Source: Prinsepia uniflora (taxonomy: Eukaryota; Streptophyta; Magnoliopsida; Rosales; Rosaceae). Taken from it: DNA of 64,000 bases. The notes beneath the pieces were generated by a model. It was not told where the DNA came from. It worked only from the letters and a program-made list of their open reading frames with translations, and searched no databases. Position 1 is the stretch's first letter. Every line of letters begins with the position of its first letter. Below, piece by piece: positions 11,204 through 22,292 of the stretch. The stretch lies in contig CM064863.1 in the NCBI GenBank assembly GCA_032719365.1, positions 17,307,137 through 17,371,136 on the forward strand, read 5' to 3'. Both the position numbers and the translations under genes were made by a program.

Positions 11204-12747
11204 GTTTGTTCCCAGACGAAGAAATCTCTCCAGAGGAGAAGGTAGTCGTCCACCGAGTAAGGGAGATCTTGGACGAGCTTAATCGAAACCAACGGATACT
11301 TCGGCTACCTGGGTTTCAGTACAAGGCCGGCCTCATCGACACTGACGAGGGTAAGTTTGTTTTTTGTTATTGTTTTTTTCTTTGTTTTCTTGTGTCTGAC
11401 CTGTTCCTCGGTGTTGCAGTCCCCTATCACCTCGGCAGCCGGATTTACAAGGATTGTGAGCAACTGAGAATGAAGGCAGACAAAGGCTCTGGAGAATCCG
11501 CGTCCCTATCCAAGGCGGTCGAGCGCTTGGAGCTGCTGCTCAAAAAGAAAAAGGAGCGAGCCGAGAAGAAGCAGCCTGAGAGTTCCGGTTGAGCACAGCA
11601 GGGCCAATCCTCAAAACCGAGACCACCCAGCCCGCCACCCAGGTCGCCCAAGCGGAAACAGAGCACAGTCGAGGGAGACCGAGTGCTCTCCCCTGACCCA
11701 AGGCGGACGAAGGTGAGAAAGGAGGCCGAGACGATCATGTTGGCACAGGAAGCAATTGGCGGCAAGAGGACGATGCCGGTCCCCGAGTTCAATCCTCCAC
11801 CGTCTCCCCCTCGGTTGGATGCGAGGATCCTGGAGATGCTCCAGAGGAGAGGGGATGTGAATCTCGGCGTGTTCACCGACGGGGAGGCGATCAGCGAGAG
11901 ATCAAGTGCCGAGGCAACTCTCTGCTGCCCGAGGCAAATGGTGCCGTTGCTGAACGGGGTCTGTCAGGGGGCTTCGACGCCCTTGGACGAGCTGGCCGAG
12001 GTGCAATGCCGGTCGTCTGACCAGAGGATGGAGAAGGCCCTGCTGCTACTGAGCAATGTAAGTTCTTTCTATTTTCCAAGTGTGGTATGTTAGGTCGAGT
12101 GAGTTGCTAACGGTTGTCATGCGCAGGCTCTCGGTGAGGTGTACCTCCAGTTTGGGAACAGCCAGAGGAGGGTGGCTGCTGCTCGGTGGGCGAAAGACCA
12201 GCTGAAGAAGAAACAGGAAGAGCTCACTCCAAAACTTCAAGAAGCCGAGAGGGCGATGAAAGAGGCGGCCGACCTCACTCGAAAGTTGGAAGCCGAGAGG
12301 TGGAAGACTCAGGAGGCCCTTTCTTCCTGGGACCAGGTGAAGGCCGACCTGGAGGCAAAGGAGAAAGACCGCCTGAAACACTGGAAAGAGCTGTGTCGGG
12401 TGAAGTCTGCTAGGGAGGCCGACTTGGAAAAGGCGAAGGAGGCCGCGGTGGCTGAGTTCAAGGCGTCGGAGGAGTTCGACCAGCTGAAGAACGAGTACGC
12501 CGCCGAGTGCGAGCAGGAGTTCTTTCGCAACCTCTTTCTGCACAATCCTGGGCTGATCGTGAAGACCCCCTGGCTCGGCCAGGACATTACGGCCGACATG
12601 TTTGAAGACGAGTCGGGGGAGGAGGAAGAAGAGGTTCCTAAGCCGAGCAGCCAGCCAGACACCGAGCCCGTAAAGACTCCCACAGAGCCAGAGCAACCGG
12701 CTGGGGTTGAGCAGGCCTCCGAGCATGAAATGGAAGAGTTAGTGTAG
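11204..12747 (+). pseudogene. Antisense gene of element B, 5'-truncated (coiled coil)
   Basis: Three exons fit in phase: 11204-11350, 11420-12057 and 12127-12747, with GT-AG introns of 69 bases each. The first visible exon aligns with exon 2 of the copy at 7289-9902 ('HRVREILDELNRNQRILRLP' beside 'NLVREKLSDLERSRCVLKLP'). Intron positions and phases match: phase 1 after the 'GLI' region, phase 0 before the coiled coil. Then come a Pro/Arg/Lys-rich linker, a long coiled coil (about 12130-12530) and a Glu-rich tail. One in-frame TGA at 11590 (probably CGA to TGA). The Transposase_28-like N-terminus was lost at the A/B junction. Function unknown. Confidence 0.72.
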
Positions 12748-12876
12748 GACGGGCCTCTGTGCCTTGTAATTTCCCTACCTATTTTTCTTTTGTGGAAAGG
12801 TTGTAAAGCTCCTGCAGGCCGAGCAAAATAGATCTTGCACATTTTGAATGAAAATTGACTTTGCTTGACTAAAAAT

Positions 12877-13565
12877 TGTAGACCGAGTAAGACCGAACCC
12901 CGAATCATATGGTTGAGTTAAGTATAGGTGCAAACCAAGTTGGGCTGTAGGCCGAGTAAGACCGAGCCCCGACTCGTTTGTTTGAATCATAGTGGTGGTG
13001 CAAGCCGAGTAGGGCTGTACACTAACTCTAATGTTCGAGTCAAAGCAAGTGTTGGGGTGTAGGCCGAGTAAGACCGAACCCCGACTCGTATGTTTGAGTC
13101 GTAATGGTGGTGCAAGCCGAGTAGGGCTGTACACCGACTCTAATGTTTGAATCAAAATAGCAAGTGTTGGGGTGTAGGCCGAGTAAGACCGAACCCCGAC
13201 TCGTATGTTTGAGTCGTAATGGTGGTGCAAGCCGAGTAGGGCTGTACACCAACTCTAATGTTTGAGTCAAAATAGCAAGTGTTGGGGTGTAGGCCGAGTA
13301 AGACCGAACCCTGACTCGTATGTTAGAGTCGTAATGGTGGTGCAAGCCGAGTAGGGCTGTACACCGACTCTAATGTTTGAGTCAAAATAGCAAGTGTTGG
13401 GCTGTAGGCCGAGTAAGACCGAGCCCCGACTCGTTTGTTTGAGTCGTAATGGTGGTGCAAGCCGAGTAGGGTTGTACACCGACTCTAACGTTTGAGTCAA
13501 AATAACAAGTGTTGGGGTGTAGGCCGAGTAAGACCGAACCCCGACTCGTATGTTTGAGTCAAAAT
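12877..13565. repeat. Tandem array, period about 115 bp
   Basis: 'GTAGGCCGAGTAAGACCGA' recurs near 12948, 13060, 13174, 13289, 13404 and 13519, each followed by 'CCCGACTCGT', 'GGTGGTGCAAGCCGAGTAGGG' and 'ACTCTAATGTTTGAGTC' blocks. About six units, with a degenerate unit at the left edge near 12877. It lies between the end of pol and the end of the antisense gene of element B. The overlapping minus-strand open frames are just the repeat translated. Confidence 0.92.
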
Positions 13566-13649
13566 GTGATGTTGCAAGGCTTAGATAAATGGAAGTTTAT
13601 AAATAACGGGTGCAAGTACAGCAAGTCATAAGAAGGAAAAAATACAGTC

Positions 13650-14968
13650 TTAAATGTAGTATTTCTTCAAATGGTCTGCATTCCATGGGTGGCCCAGCCT
13701 TCGCCCATCTGGGTCTTCCAGTTCATAAGTTCCAGGCTGGCAGATTCTTGTAACCCGATATGGACCCTTCCAATTAGGGCCGAGAGTCCCGGCTGAGCTA
13801 TCCTTGGTGGCAAGGCTGACTTTTCGGAGGACCCAGTCACCTTCCTGAAAACCCCGATGTTTGACTCTGGCATTATGGCAGTTGCAAAGCCGCTGCTTGC
13901 AGGCGATGTTTCTGAGGTTGGCCTGCTCCCTGTGCTCCTCGATGAGGTCTAGACTGAGTGCGATCTGATGGTTGTTTTGTTCAGGCTCATAGGACGACAC
14001 CCGGTAAGAAGTTTCGCTTAGTTCAGCGAGGATGACTGCTTCCGTTCCGAAAGTTAGCGAGAAGGGGGTTTCATTTGTAGATGTACGGTAGGATGTCCAA
14101 TATGACCAGAGTGCGTTGGGGAGAATGTCAGACCACTTGCCCTTGGCCTCGTCCAGCTGCGTTTTCAGTGTATGCTTGATGATTTTGTTTATGGCCTCAA
14201 CTTGGCCGTTGGACTGAGGGTGAGCTGGTGAGGCGAAGCAAAGGCGGATGTTGTGTCTGTCACAAAAGGCACGAAAGCGTATGTTGTCGAATTGCTTCCC
14301 ATTGTCCGTGACGATTGTGTGAGGGAGACTGAAACGGCAGATAATGTTCTGGAAGACGAACGTTTCGATCTGGGCCGTGGTGATAGAAGCCAAAGCTTTC
14401 GCCTCAACCCACTTTGTGAAGTAATCCACTGCTACCAATGCATACTCTGTCTTGCCCTTCCCTGCCGGCATTTTCCCAATCAAATCAAGTCCCCACTGTG
14501 AGAAGGGTCAGGGGCTAACCATTGGTGTGAGGTTTTCTGGAGGTAGGTGGAAGAGAGGGGCGAACCGTTGACATTTATCGCACCGCTTGGTCAGCTCGGC
14601 CGCGTCTCCGTGTATGGTTGGCCAATAGAAACCTTGCCGGAAAGCCTTGTGGGCCAATGACCGTGGTCCAGAATGATTTCCGCAAATACCGGCGTGGATT
14701 TCCTCGAGAATGGCTCTGCCTGCCTCCGGGACGAGACACTTCAGGAAGGGAAAAGTGAAGCCCCGTTTGTAGAGTTGGTCGTTGATGAGTGTATAGCGGG
14801 CTGCCCGTCTCCGGACCTTTTTGGCCTCGATCTTGTCAGAAGGAAGAGTTCTGTCTGCGAGGAATCTAATCAGTGGGGCCATCCACATGCCATTAGCGTT
14901 GATGGTGTAGACCGCCGAGCATTGTGTACTGGGTTGTTCCAGAATTTCGATCAGCATACTTCGACTCT
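13650..14968 (-). pseudogene. Integrase of element B (one internal stop)
   Basis: Nearly complete Ty3/gypsy integrase. The zinc-binding part has 'EEIHAGICGNHSG' and 'CDKCQRFAP' (HHCC type). The core has 'VDYFTKWVEAKA', 'IVTDNGKQF' and 'NGQVEAINKII', giving the second Asp and the Glu. The C-terminal part has 'GDWVLRKVSLATK' and 'GPNWKGPYRVTRI' and ends 'HPWNADHLKKYYI'. A TGA at 14508 replaces what is normally Trp (TGG to TGA) just before 'PFSQWGLDLIG', where the first catalytic Asp sits. Otherwise open; it follows RNase H in the normal Tat order. Confidence 0.88.
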
Positions 14969-14969
14969 G

Positions 14970-16022
14970 CTTCTCATCGAGGGAGGATGCAAGCCGGGCC
15001 AGAGCGTCGGCATGGCTATTTTCGGAGCGTGGAATCCGAGTGATAGCGTAGCTGCGGAAACTACATAGAAGGGACTTTGCCAGTGCTCTGTACGCTGCCA
15101 TGGAAGAGTCTTTCGCCTCATAGGCGTTATTGATCTGGTTGACGATGAGCTGTGAATCGCTGAAGATCTTGACCTATTCTGCCTCCATGGTTTTAGCGAG
15201 GCGGAGCCCTGCAAGGAGGGCCTCATACTCGGCGGCATTGTTGGAGGCCTTGAATTGGAAACGAAGGGCATACTCCATCCGGACCTTGTCTGGTGTGGTG
15301 AGGACAAGTCCGGCGCCGGACCCGTTGTGGCAAGCCGACCCGTCGACATAAAGGAGCCAGGTTGGTCGGGTGGGGTCGAGTTGGGGGTTCTCTTCATCCA
15401 AAGTATGTGTTATGGACAAAGGGGAAGATGTTGGGACCTCAGCTGCGGCCGTTGCTGGGACGTAGGAGAACTCAGAGATAAAGTCCGCCATGGCCTGTCC
15501 TTTCTCGGCAGTGCGGGGAATGAAAGTGATGTCGAATTCGCTGAGTTCAATCGCCCATTTCAGTAAGCGGCCCGAAGTTTTGGGCTTCTGAAGCACTTGC
15601 CGGAGTGGTCTGTCGGTTAAGACGATGATAGAATGAGCTTGGACGTATGGCCTGAGCTTACGAGCAGACATGATGAGGGCGAAAGCGAGCTTCTCTAAGT
15701 TAGAGTATCTTGTCTCGGCGTCCTGCAAAGCCTTGCTGACGTAATACACCGGATGTTCGGCGCCGTTCCTACGCTTGACCAAAACTGAACTTGTGACAGA
15801 AGCGGAGACAGATAGATACATGTAAAGGGTTTCCCTGGTGTCTGGTCTTGCTAGCAGCGGCGCTTTTCCCATGTATTCCTTGAGTTCAGTGAAGGCCTTG
15901 GTGCATTCCTCGGTCCAGGTGATGTGTTTGGACCTGCCCTTTAGGGCTTTGAAGAAAGGCACGCACCTGTCTGTGGCCTTGGAGATGACCAGTACGCATC
16001 CATAAAACTCAGGAGTACGCAT
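14970..16022 (-). pseudogene. RNase H region of element B (dual RNase H, Tat type)
   Basis: After the RT thumb ('KATDRCVPFFKALKG') a first RNase H-like connection segment follows ('YVSKALQDAETRYSNLEKLA', 'RPYVQAHSIIVLTDRPLRQ'). Then comes a second RNase H with 'LLYVDGSACHNGSGAGLVL', 'NAAEYEALLAGLRLAK', 'DSQLIVNQI' and 'NSHADALARLAS'. Two RNase H domains in series are the mark of the Tat/Ogre lineage (established knowledge). One TAG at about 15174-15176, where CAG would be expected, breaks the second domain. The upstream RT palm is deleted (see 15992-16037). Confidence 0.85.
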
Positions 16023-16037
16023 CCATAAAACTCAGGA
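15992..16037. repeat. 23 bp tandem duplication at an RT deletion
   Basis: 'GTACGCATCCATAAAACTCAGGA' type unit occurs twice back to back (15992-16014, 16015-16037; unit starts GTACGCATCC and ends CTCAGGA). On the minus strand the RT reads to 'LLSFMDAYS' and then resumes in the thumb at 'SKATDRCVPFF'. The palm with the catalytic Y-x-D-D box, some hundreds of bases, is gone. The duplication marks the repair site. Confidence 0.85.
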
Positions 16038-16152
16038 GCCCATGTCCCGCCGTGGCGTCGACCAGTTGGTCAATCTTGGGCAAAGGAAAACTGTCCTTGG
16101 GGCAGGCCTTGTTAAGGTCAGTAAAGTCAATGCACATTCGCCACGCCCCAGA
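16038..16152 (-). pseudogene. RT fragment of element B, left of the nested insertion
   Basis: The minus strand encodes 'WRMCIDFTDLNKACPKDSF' followed by 'PLPKIDQLVDATAGHGLL', the conserved fingers/palm segment of Ty3/gypsy reverse transcriptase. At 16152 it is cut by the long-LTR insertion; the adjoining N-terminal part resumes at 24895. Confidence 0.88.
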
Positions 16153-19100
16153 TGTAATGACCCGTCCCGAATATCAGGATTTAATATTAATTAATCATGA
16201 TTTAGAATGACTAATCGGGGATTAGTTGAGTGAAATCGGACGAAACGTGCAAAATGACCGTTTTGCCCCTGGCGTGGGCAAAATGTTGACTTTTAGTTCG
16301 AGCGGTCAAATGGACTTTGACCGATGACTGGGACGTAGTTCGGGACGTCACGAGTTCATAGACAGGTGGCACGTTCGATTCCGACATTCGTAGAGAAAGT
16401 TATGATGTTCGGAAGTTGAGGGGCATTTTGGTAATTTGGCATATTAGGGGCCAAATATTGACTTTTTGATCGGGAGGTCCAATGGGCGAGGGCCAAGGAC
16501 CGTTACGTAGGTCTCGTCGATGCGAATCCAACGACAGGCGGCATGCCGAAATCGGAGATTCGACGACGAAGTTATGGTCACGGAAACGGGCTCGATTAAC
16601 CGAACGAACCGGGAATAAAATAATATTTTAGAATGAACAGTAGCCGGTGACTGGACACACTTGGATGAGTGACAAGTGTCACTCATCCCTTAAAATCAGG
16701 CACAAAACATGGATCCATGATTTTGGGGGAGACCAAATAATTATGTTTTATTATTTTTAATTAATTAATTATCCTCTAATTTCCATTATTTCTCTTCTGT
16801 TTTCCTACCCGTGTGCAAGCAAAACACAGAGAATGAGAGAGTCTGAAATTGTCCACCATTTCCTTCCATTTCTGAACCAAAGTGTGAGTAATTGAGAGGG
16901 TGTTGAGATTTAATTAGCAAGGATTAACGAGGGACTGAGTGAGGGCTTGAATTTGGAATTTCGAATTTTCGAATTTTGAGGGGGGAAATTCGAATTGGAA
17001 ACTTGGAGCCGTGTTGATCGAAATTGAGTTCATTTCTAGTCTTCTGGGATTACCACGACCTGTTTCATCGAAAGAACGAAGGCAATTAAGGTCCAATTGA
17101 GGTAGAACAGAAGCATTGTAGTCGCAGAGAGTTCGAGCTTGAGTCGTGGAGTTTGAGCCATGAATTGATTCAATTGAGTTGGGTAAAATGCTTACCTGAG
17201 TCCCTTGATGCTTCTGGTTGAATCAATTTAAGGAAATCGTGTGACGGTGAAGGTTTTCGATTGATGAACAATGGCCGGAGGTCCTTCGAATGATCGACTT
17301 TGATCGTAGGGTTTGAGGTATGGTTTTGTACAATTAACGTTACAGAACTCTAATTAGACTTGATTCGAAACTGACTGAATGTTCAATTGATGGAAACAAT
17401 GTCGAATTGGTAGGATTTGAACCGGTGGGTTAAAGGACCCGTTTACCAGACAAGCGGGTTGAGACGGTGACACTGTAGCTGGCGCGTGGGTTTCACGCGC
17501 AGCCACTCACGGCGGCTCGTGAGGGCGCGTCCGGCCTAGTCTCAAGGTGAGGTCAACATGACTTTTGATCCTCTCAGTGTAACGAACATTTTGACGTTGG
17601 TTTCGGGGAAATCGGATATTGTTTCGATAATGCTCCGCGTATCCGAAGTTTTGTATTACGTTAAAAATACGTATTTAAATCCCGGAAAAATTGGGGAAAA
17701 TTATATGATGTATTTTGAGATGTTAGTAACCCTCTATAATGATTTTGGACAGGAGTTGTGATTTCCAGATTTTGCGGAAAAACGTGCAGCTCGGAAACGG
17801 ACCGTTTTGGACGGTGTGTGTGAGTGGACTTTGTTTTCTAACCGTGATGCATGCATATATGATTTAAATGCCTTATTATATGATTTTATATGCTTGGGCA
17901 TGATTTGTGTTTCAATCCGGTAATTTCTCAGATTTATGATTATTATATTATTATTTTGGGCGATTTTCGAGAAATTACGAAATTTGGTAAAAATAATGTT
18001 TGGACTTGGTTTATGAGTCCGGGATTGAAATTGATTGAAAATAATGTTTGGAGTCGGATTATTGAGTCATGGATTGAAAAATGATGTGGTGACTCGGGAA
18101 TGAGTCGAGAGTCAATTTCGTGGATTTACGTGAAAATGGCAACGGAGGTTGCAACGCATGGATTTGCGTGATAATGATATTTTGGGCATGAGAACCCAAG
18201 TGAATAGTGATTTTGACTCGGAATTGGAGTCATTTGTGAAATTGTGAAATTAATGATTTATTGGGATTTTATGATTATTTTAATCAGACTTTCGGGCACG
18301 TTTTACGAGGAATGTGCAAATGATGTTTTGGGCTAGGCCCGGAGTCTAAATGATTTCTAAAATGATGTTTTGACTTGGTTGGTGAGTCAATGATGATTTT
18401 CGGATTATTCTATTGATTTAAATGTGATTTTAACGGTTTATGTGTAAAAGGTATTTTGGGCTTGAGACCCAGTTGAGAATGATCTTGACTTGGTATGAAG
18501 TCAAGATTTGATTGAAATGTTTTGGGATGTAATTCCCGGGATGGTTTTCATTGTGATTGTGATATTCCCAGACGGTCGGTGCTTGGGGGGATTACCCAGA
18601 CGACCGGAGCTTGGGGGATGTGATTGTAGGATCGGGAGTTGATCCTATGGTAGTCAGCTTCTCGGATGAGACTGAGCCTGGATGTACCACTCGGAGGTGT
18701 CTGGTCCTGGGGATGTGTTCGCCCAGAGGTGACTGAGCCCGAGGGGGTTGAGCCCAGAGGTGTCTGTTCCCGAGAGAGTGACTGGATATTGGCCTACGCG
18801 TAGTGCAGCACTTGTGAGTAGTGCAGTTTGATTGATTGTGCACTTGTGAGTAGTGCGGATTGATTGGATTGATATATTTATTGTGCACTTGTGATTAGTG
18901 CTGATTGATGTTATTTGTGATGACGTACTAGTATTGAGTACGGGTTTTTGGTCTTTGTGGCCAGGTGATTATGTTTTCACATGTTTTGGCCTGAGAGCCG
19001 GGATTTGATGTTTTATAACATGAACTGATTTGGTGAACATGAGTTTTATGGACCATGGGAAAATATGTTTTGATTTTATCGGTCACTCATGTTTTACGAT

Positions 19101-19380
19101 ATGCATGCAAGTTTGTGAAAACTGGAGGGTAAGATTGTATTTTGATAAATGTTTTTATAAGAGGTCATTTTTGTCCACTCACACCTTTTCTGTTTTGTGA
19201 CCCTCCAGGCCGTGGTACGACGCTCGGGACTGATCGTGAGGCAGTGACAGCAGCAGAAATCCGCGCAAACATCCCTTGTCTGGCAAGTACTGAAGGGGAG
19301 TTTCGGACCTTTAGTTGACTTGTCAGACGGGAGCAGGACAGGGCATGGTTTTTTACGTCCAGTTGGGACGGGTCCTGTCA
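16153..19380 (+). repeat. 5' LTR of the gag-only element
   Basis: 3228 bp, TG...CA ends. It includes the family blocks seen at 3539, 22293 and (reversed) 59665. In its first 620 bases I count about seven substitutions and no indels against the 3' LTR, so the insertion is fairly young. Contains short degenerate direct repeats near 18800-18910 ('gcacttgtgagtagtgc'). Confidence 0.92.
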
Positions 19381-19383
19381 AAT

Positions 19384-19395
19384 TGGTATCAGAGC
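19384..19395 (+). other. Primer binding site (initiator Met tRNA type)
   Basis: 'TGGTATCAGAGC' starts three bases after the 5' LTR end. This is the standard plant site complementary to the 3' end of initiator methionine tRNA. Confidence 0.9.
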
Positions 19396-19424
19396 ATTTG
19401 GTTCTTGATTTCTGTTGATACGTC

Positions 19425-20279
19425 ATGCCTCCGAGTCGTGCGTCCCGTACACGGTCTGAAGATGGGAGGGGCGAGAGTACTATTAGTAAAGGCCCAGATA
19501 TTGAGCGAGCTCGACGGTTAGGAGCCACTGTGTTTCGTGGTGATTCGGGACCGGATGGTGCCGAAGATTGGCTTACTCGATTGGAAAGGCTTTTTGAGGT
19601 TATGATATGTCCCCTGGAGGACATGGTACCCTTAGCCACTTTTCTTTTGGATGGCTATGCTTACAGGTGGTGGCATAGTTTACAGTTGACTGGCTGGGAT
19701 GCCCGTACCTTGGCATGGGATGCATTCCGAGAGCGATTTTTGGATCAGTTTTATCCTCGCTCATTCCGGAACGCTAAGGAGGTTGAGTTTCTCCAATTGC
19801 AGCAAGGGAATCAGTCAGTGGTCGATTATGAACAGCAATTTTTGCACTTATCTAGTTTCGCTCCTCTGTATGTGGCTACTGAGGAGGATAAGTGTCGAAG
19901 GTTTGAGCAGGGATTGAGGAATGAGTTACGAGGTGCTGTAACTTTTGGCTCGTATTCTACCCTGAGGGAGTTATCGGATGCTGCCATCCGAGTGGAGGCT
20001 ACTATTTTACCTGTGCCAGGACAATCTTTGGGCTCTGGACGACGCCGAGAGCGTCAGGATATTGAACAGAAGAGTCAGGAAACAACGAAGCGAGTTAGCC
20101 TTCATAATCTTGTGTCGCAATCCTCGGTGGGCGTTCATTCGGGTGGAACATCAACCCAGTCGACAAGTAAGCGGCGTGGTGGGGCAAGTCGCCTCAGCAC
20201 TGCCACTTGTCGCTTTTGTAGGAAACTTGGACATTTGCGAAGGAACTGCCCCGATCGACTTGACCGTAGGTCAAAATAA
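19425..20279 (+). CDS. gag: Gag polyprotein of the gag-only element
   Basis: 284 codons, fully open, starting 'MPPSRASRTRSEDGRG' 30 bases after the primer site. Residues about 40-200 form a retrotransposon gag domain ('GPDGAEDWLTRLERLFEVM', 'DGYAYRWWHSLQLTGWD', 'FLDQFYPRSFRNAKEVEFL', 'VDYEQQFLHLSSFAP', 'FEQGLRNELRG'). Near the C-terminus there is one zinc knuckle of the CX2CX4HX4C type ('CRFCRKLGHLRRNC', about residues 263-276). The frame stops ten residues later, where autonomous Tekay/Del relatives continue into protease. Gag would package the RNA and form the particle. An intact gag with no pol suggests it is, or recently was, useful for mobilisation in trans. Confidence 0.92.
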   Translation: MPPSRASRTRSEDGRGESTISKGPDIERARRLGATVFRGDSGPDGAEDWLTRLERLFEVMICPLEDMVPLATFLLDGYAYRWWHSLQLTGWDARTLAWDAFRERFLDQFYPRSFRNAKEVEFLQLQQGNQSVVDYEQQFLHLSSFAPLYVATEEDKCRRFEQGLRNELRGAVTFGSYSTLRELSDAAIRVEATILPVPGQSLGSGRRRERQDIEQKSQETTKRVSLHNLVSQSSVGVHSGGTSTQSTSKRRGGASRLSTATCRFCRKLGHLRRNCPDRLDRRSK

Positions 20280-22278
20280 TTGTATTGATACCTTGTAAAT
20301 GGTTTGTATTGTCCATTTTTGTTGTAATATTGTATCATGTGTTTTGGGTGTGTCGGACTAGTGTGGGTCCGGATGGTTGTTTTTGTTCACAGTTTGGTTT
20401 GTAGATGGGCGTGTTGGGCCCAGAATAAACTTGACCCGGGGATGAATATTGGTGTTATCGTTTGGGATCATCCTTGGTTTTCCCTAGGTGGGATGGCAAG
20501 GGTAGATATGAGGTAATCAGTGAGAACCCACAGTCGCGGCATGTCTCGTCGTTGACTGAACTTTCTAATTGTGGGCGTTAGTTGTCAAACGTTGTGACAG
20601 TACGCGAATTAGATGAGGGTGTCAGACCTTATGGTTCCTAGTAGTTAACCGTGTGGATCCTAGGTGGATCGGGTTTGTGATGTCGTGGACATTGGGCATT
20701 GTGACGATCTAGGATCGTGATGTTCATGGTCGACTGACGTAGTGATGGATCTAGACCGTGGTCCTGATGATCCAGTTGGGTAGAGAGTTTGTCACTCTTA
20801 CTCCGGTATGTAAGTCGTAAATGACGAGACTGAACTTCTTTTTGAAGTGGAGCCCTTTGTGGTATGTTACTCGAGTGAGTAGGTTTCCGAAGTGGTCAGA
20901 TTTTGTCAACCTTAACCGTGTGGTTGTTGGATTAGCTTCCTTATGAAGTCAACCGAGTATAATGAATGGGTAACCGATAGGTTCGGTTTTGGTGCGTCCG
21001 AGTGGACGTGAACGAGATTTCGGGTTTTGGAATCGAATTTCTGGGTGACGATTCAGGATTCGATTTTAGAACTTGAAAGTGGAATACTGGATTTGGGTGC
21101 GGAATGATTATTCCAAATGCTAGCTTACGGAATAATGATTTCGGATTCGGATTTGGATATGAATTAAAAATGTGATGTGTGGGTTCGGATTCGGGATTTC
21201 TTACGAAATTGCGGATCCGAATTTGGAATTGGAACTAGTTGATGGGTGGAGTTTCGATTTGTCTCTTGTTGGTTTGGGCGAATGGACTCCATTATTGGAA
21301 CGTGTTTGGCTATGACCTAGGTGGTTGTAGTCTTGTCAATGGATAGATGGGTGTACCTTGTTTATGGTTTGGGGTATGATACTTTGCAGACTTGTGGTGT
21401 CGGGTGACGATATACGGGTTATACCAGTAGTACGTTGGTGAACGTGTTAGTAGTCGGCTTAATCCTGATACCATTGGAAGGGTTGTGAACGTGAACTGGA
21501 CATTGAACACGATGCACTGGGCAGAGTGATTCTGATGATTTCAGTGATTGTTTGAGCAGGTGCTCTGAGCCATGGTTGGCTAGTATAACTCTAGTGTTGA
21601 GTTGTGTGATCACTGCTAGGCTGGTGTTCAATGTGTTCCAGTTACACCGTCTGTTTGAGTGTGATGACGGTATGCATATACTCAGGATGAGTGAGTTGGT
21701 GGTTAGTGTGACCGCAAGTTGCTTTGCGGCGAGATGTTACCTTGTCGTGACCTTACCAGCATCTGGGATCGCTGAGGGGGTGACAGTTGTGGATACTGCT
21801 GTTGGTATTTGTCGCAGGATTGAGTTTGCCCTGCGAGGGGAGATCATGTTGTTGATCTTGTGCTACATTGACGGACGTGGTGGTTTGATGTGTTGTCACT
21901 GATTTGTTACTGATTGGCGCTTTACTAGGGCGGTAAAGCTTGGTGGTGACAGTTGGCTTGTGATGTCAGCATGGACTGACAGGTGAGTTTTGGTGACTCT
22001 CTATGAGAGCGGATGTCAGGGCACATTAGTGATTACGTGGGGCCGCCAAGCTGAAAGAGTCAGCTTAATGATGACATTGCCAATTTCTGATGATTAATTT
22101 TCACTCGGGGTGGTCGAGTGTAGTCAATACGACGTGCATCTGTGACGTGACGTCTGAGTGCAGACGAGTTCTGCATTGGCTAGTGGGTGTACAGGTGTAC
22201 ACGTGTTGTGAGGCCCATTTGTTTTCCATAAGGTAGATGTGGAATACAAGTAGTTGGAATTTTGGGGACGAAATTATT
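20280..22278 (+). other. Non-coding internal region of the gag-only element
   Basis: About 2 kb between gag and the polypurine tract. I found no protease, RT, RNase H or integrase motif in any frame. Short open frames (for example 21552-21902) show no recognisable motif. The region replaces the roughly 4 kb pol expected in an autonomous element. Confidence 0.75.
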
Positions 22279-22292
22279 TAAGGAGGGAAGGT
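22279..22292 (+). promoter_or_regulatory. Polypurine tract of the gag-only element
   Basis: 'TAAGGAGGGAAGGT' lies directly before the 3' LTR start 'TGTAATGACC' at 22293. Confidence 0.8.

Noticed and set aside
12775..13500. Minus-strand frames with repeated 'SVLLGLHPNT' type units
   Set aside because: They are translations of the 115 bp tandem array and show no independent sign of coding.
21552..21902. 116-codon frame in the interior of the gag-only element
   Set aside because: No retroelement motif, no start context and the flanking interior is non-coding; likely chance.
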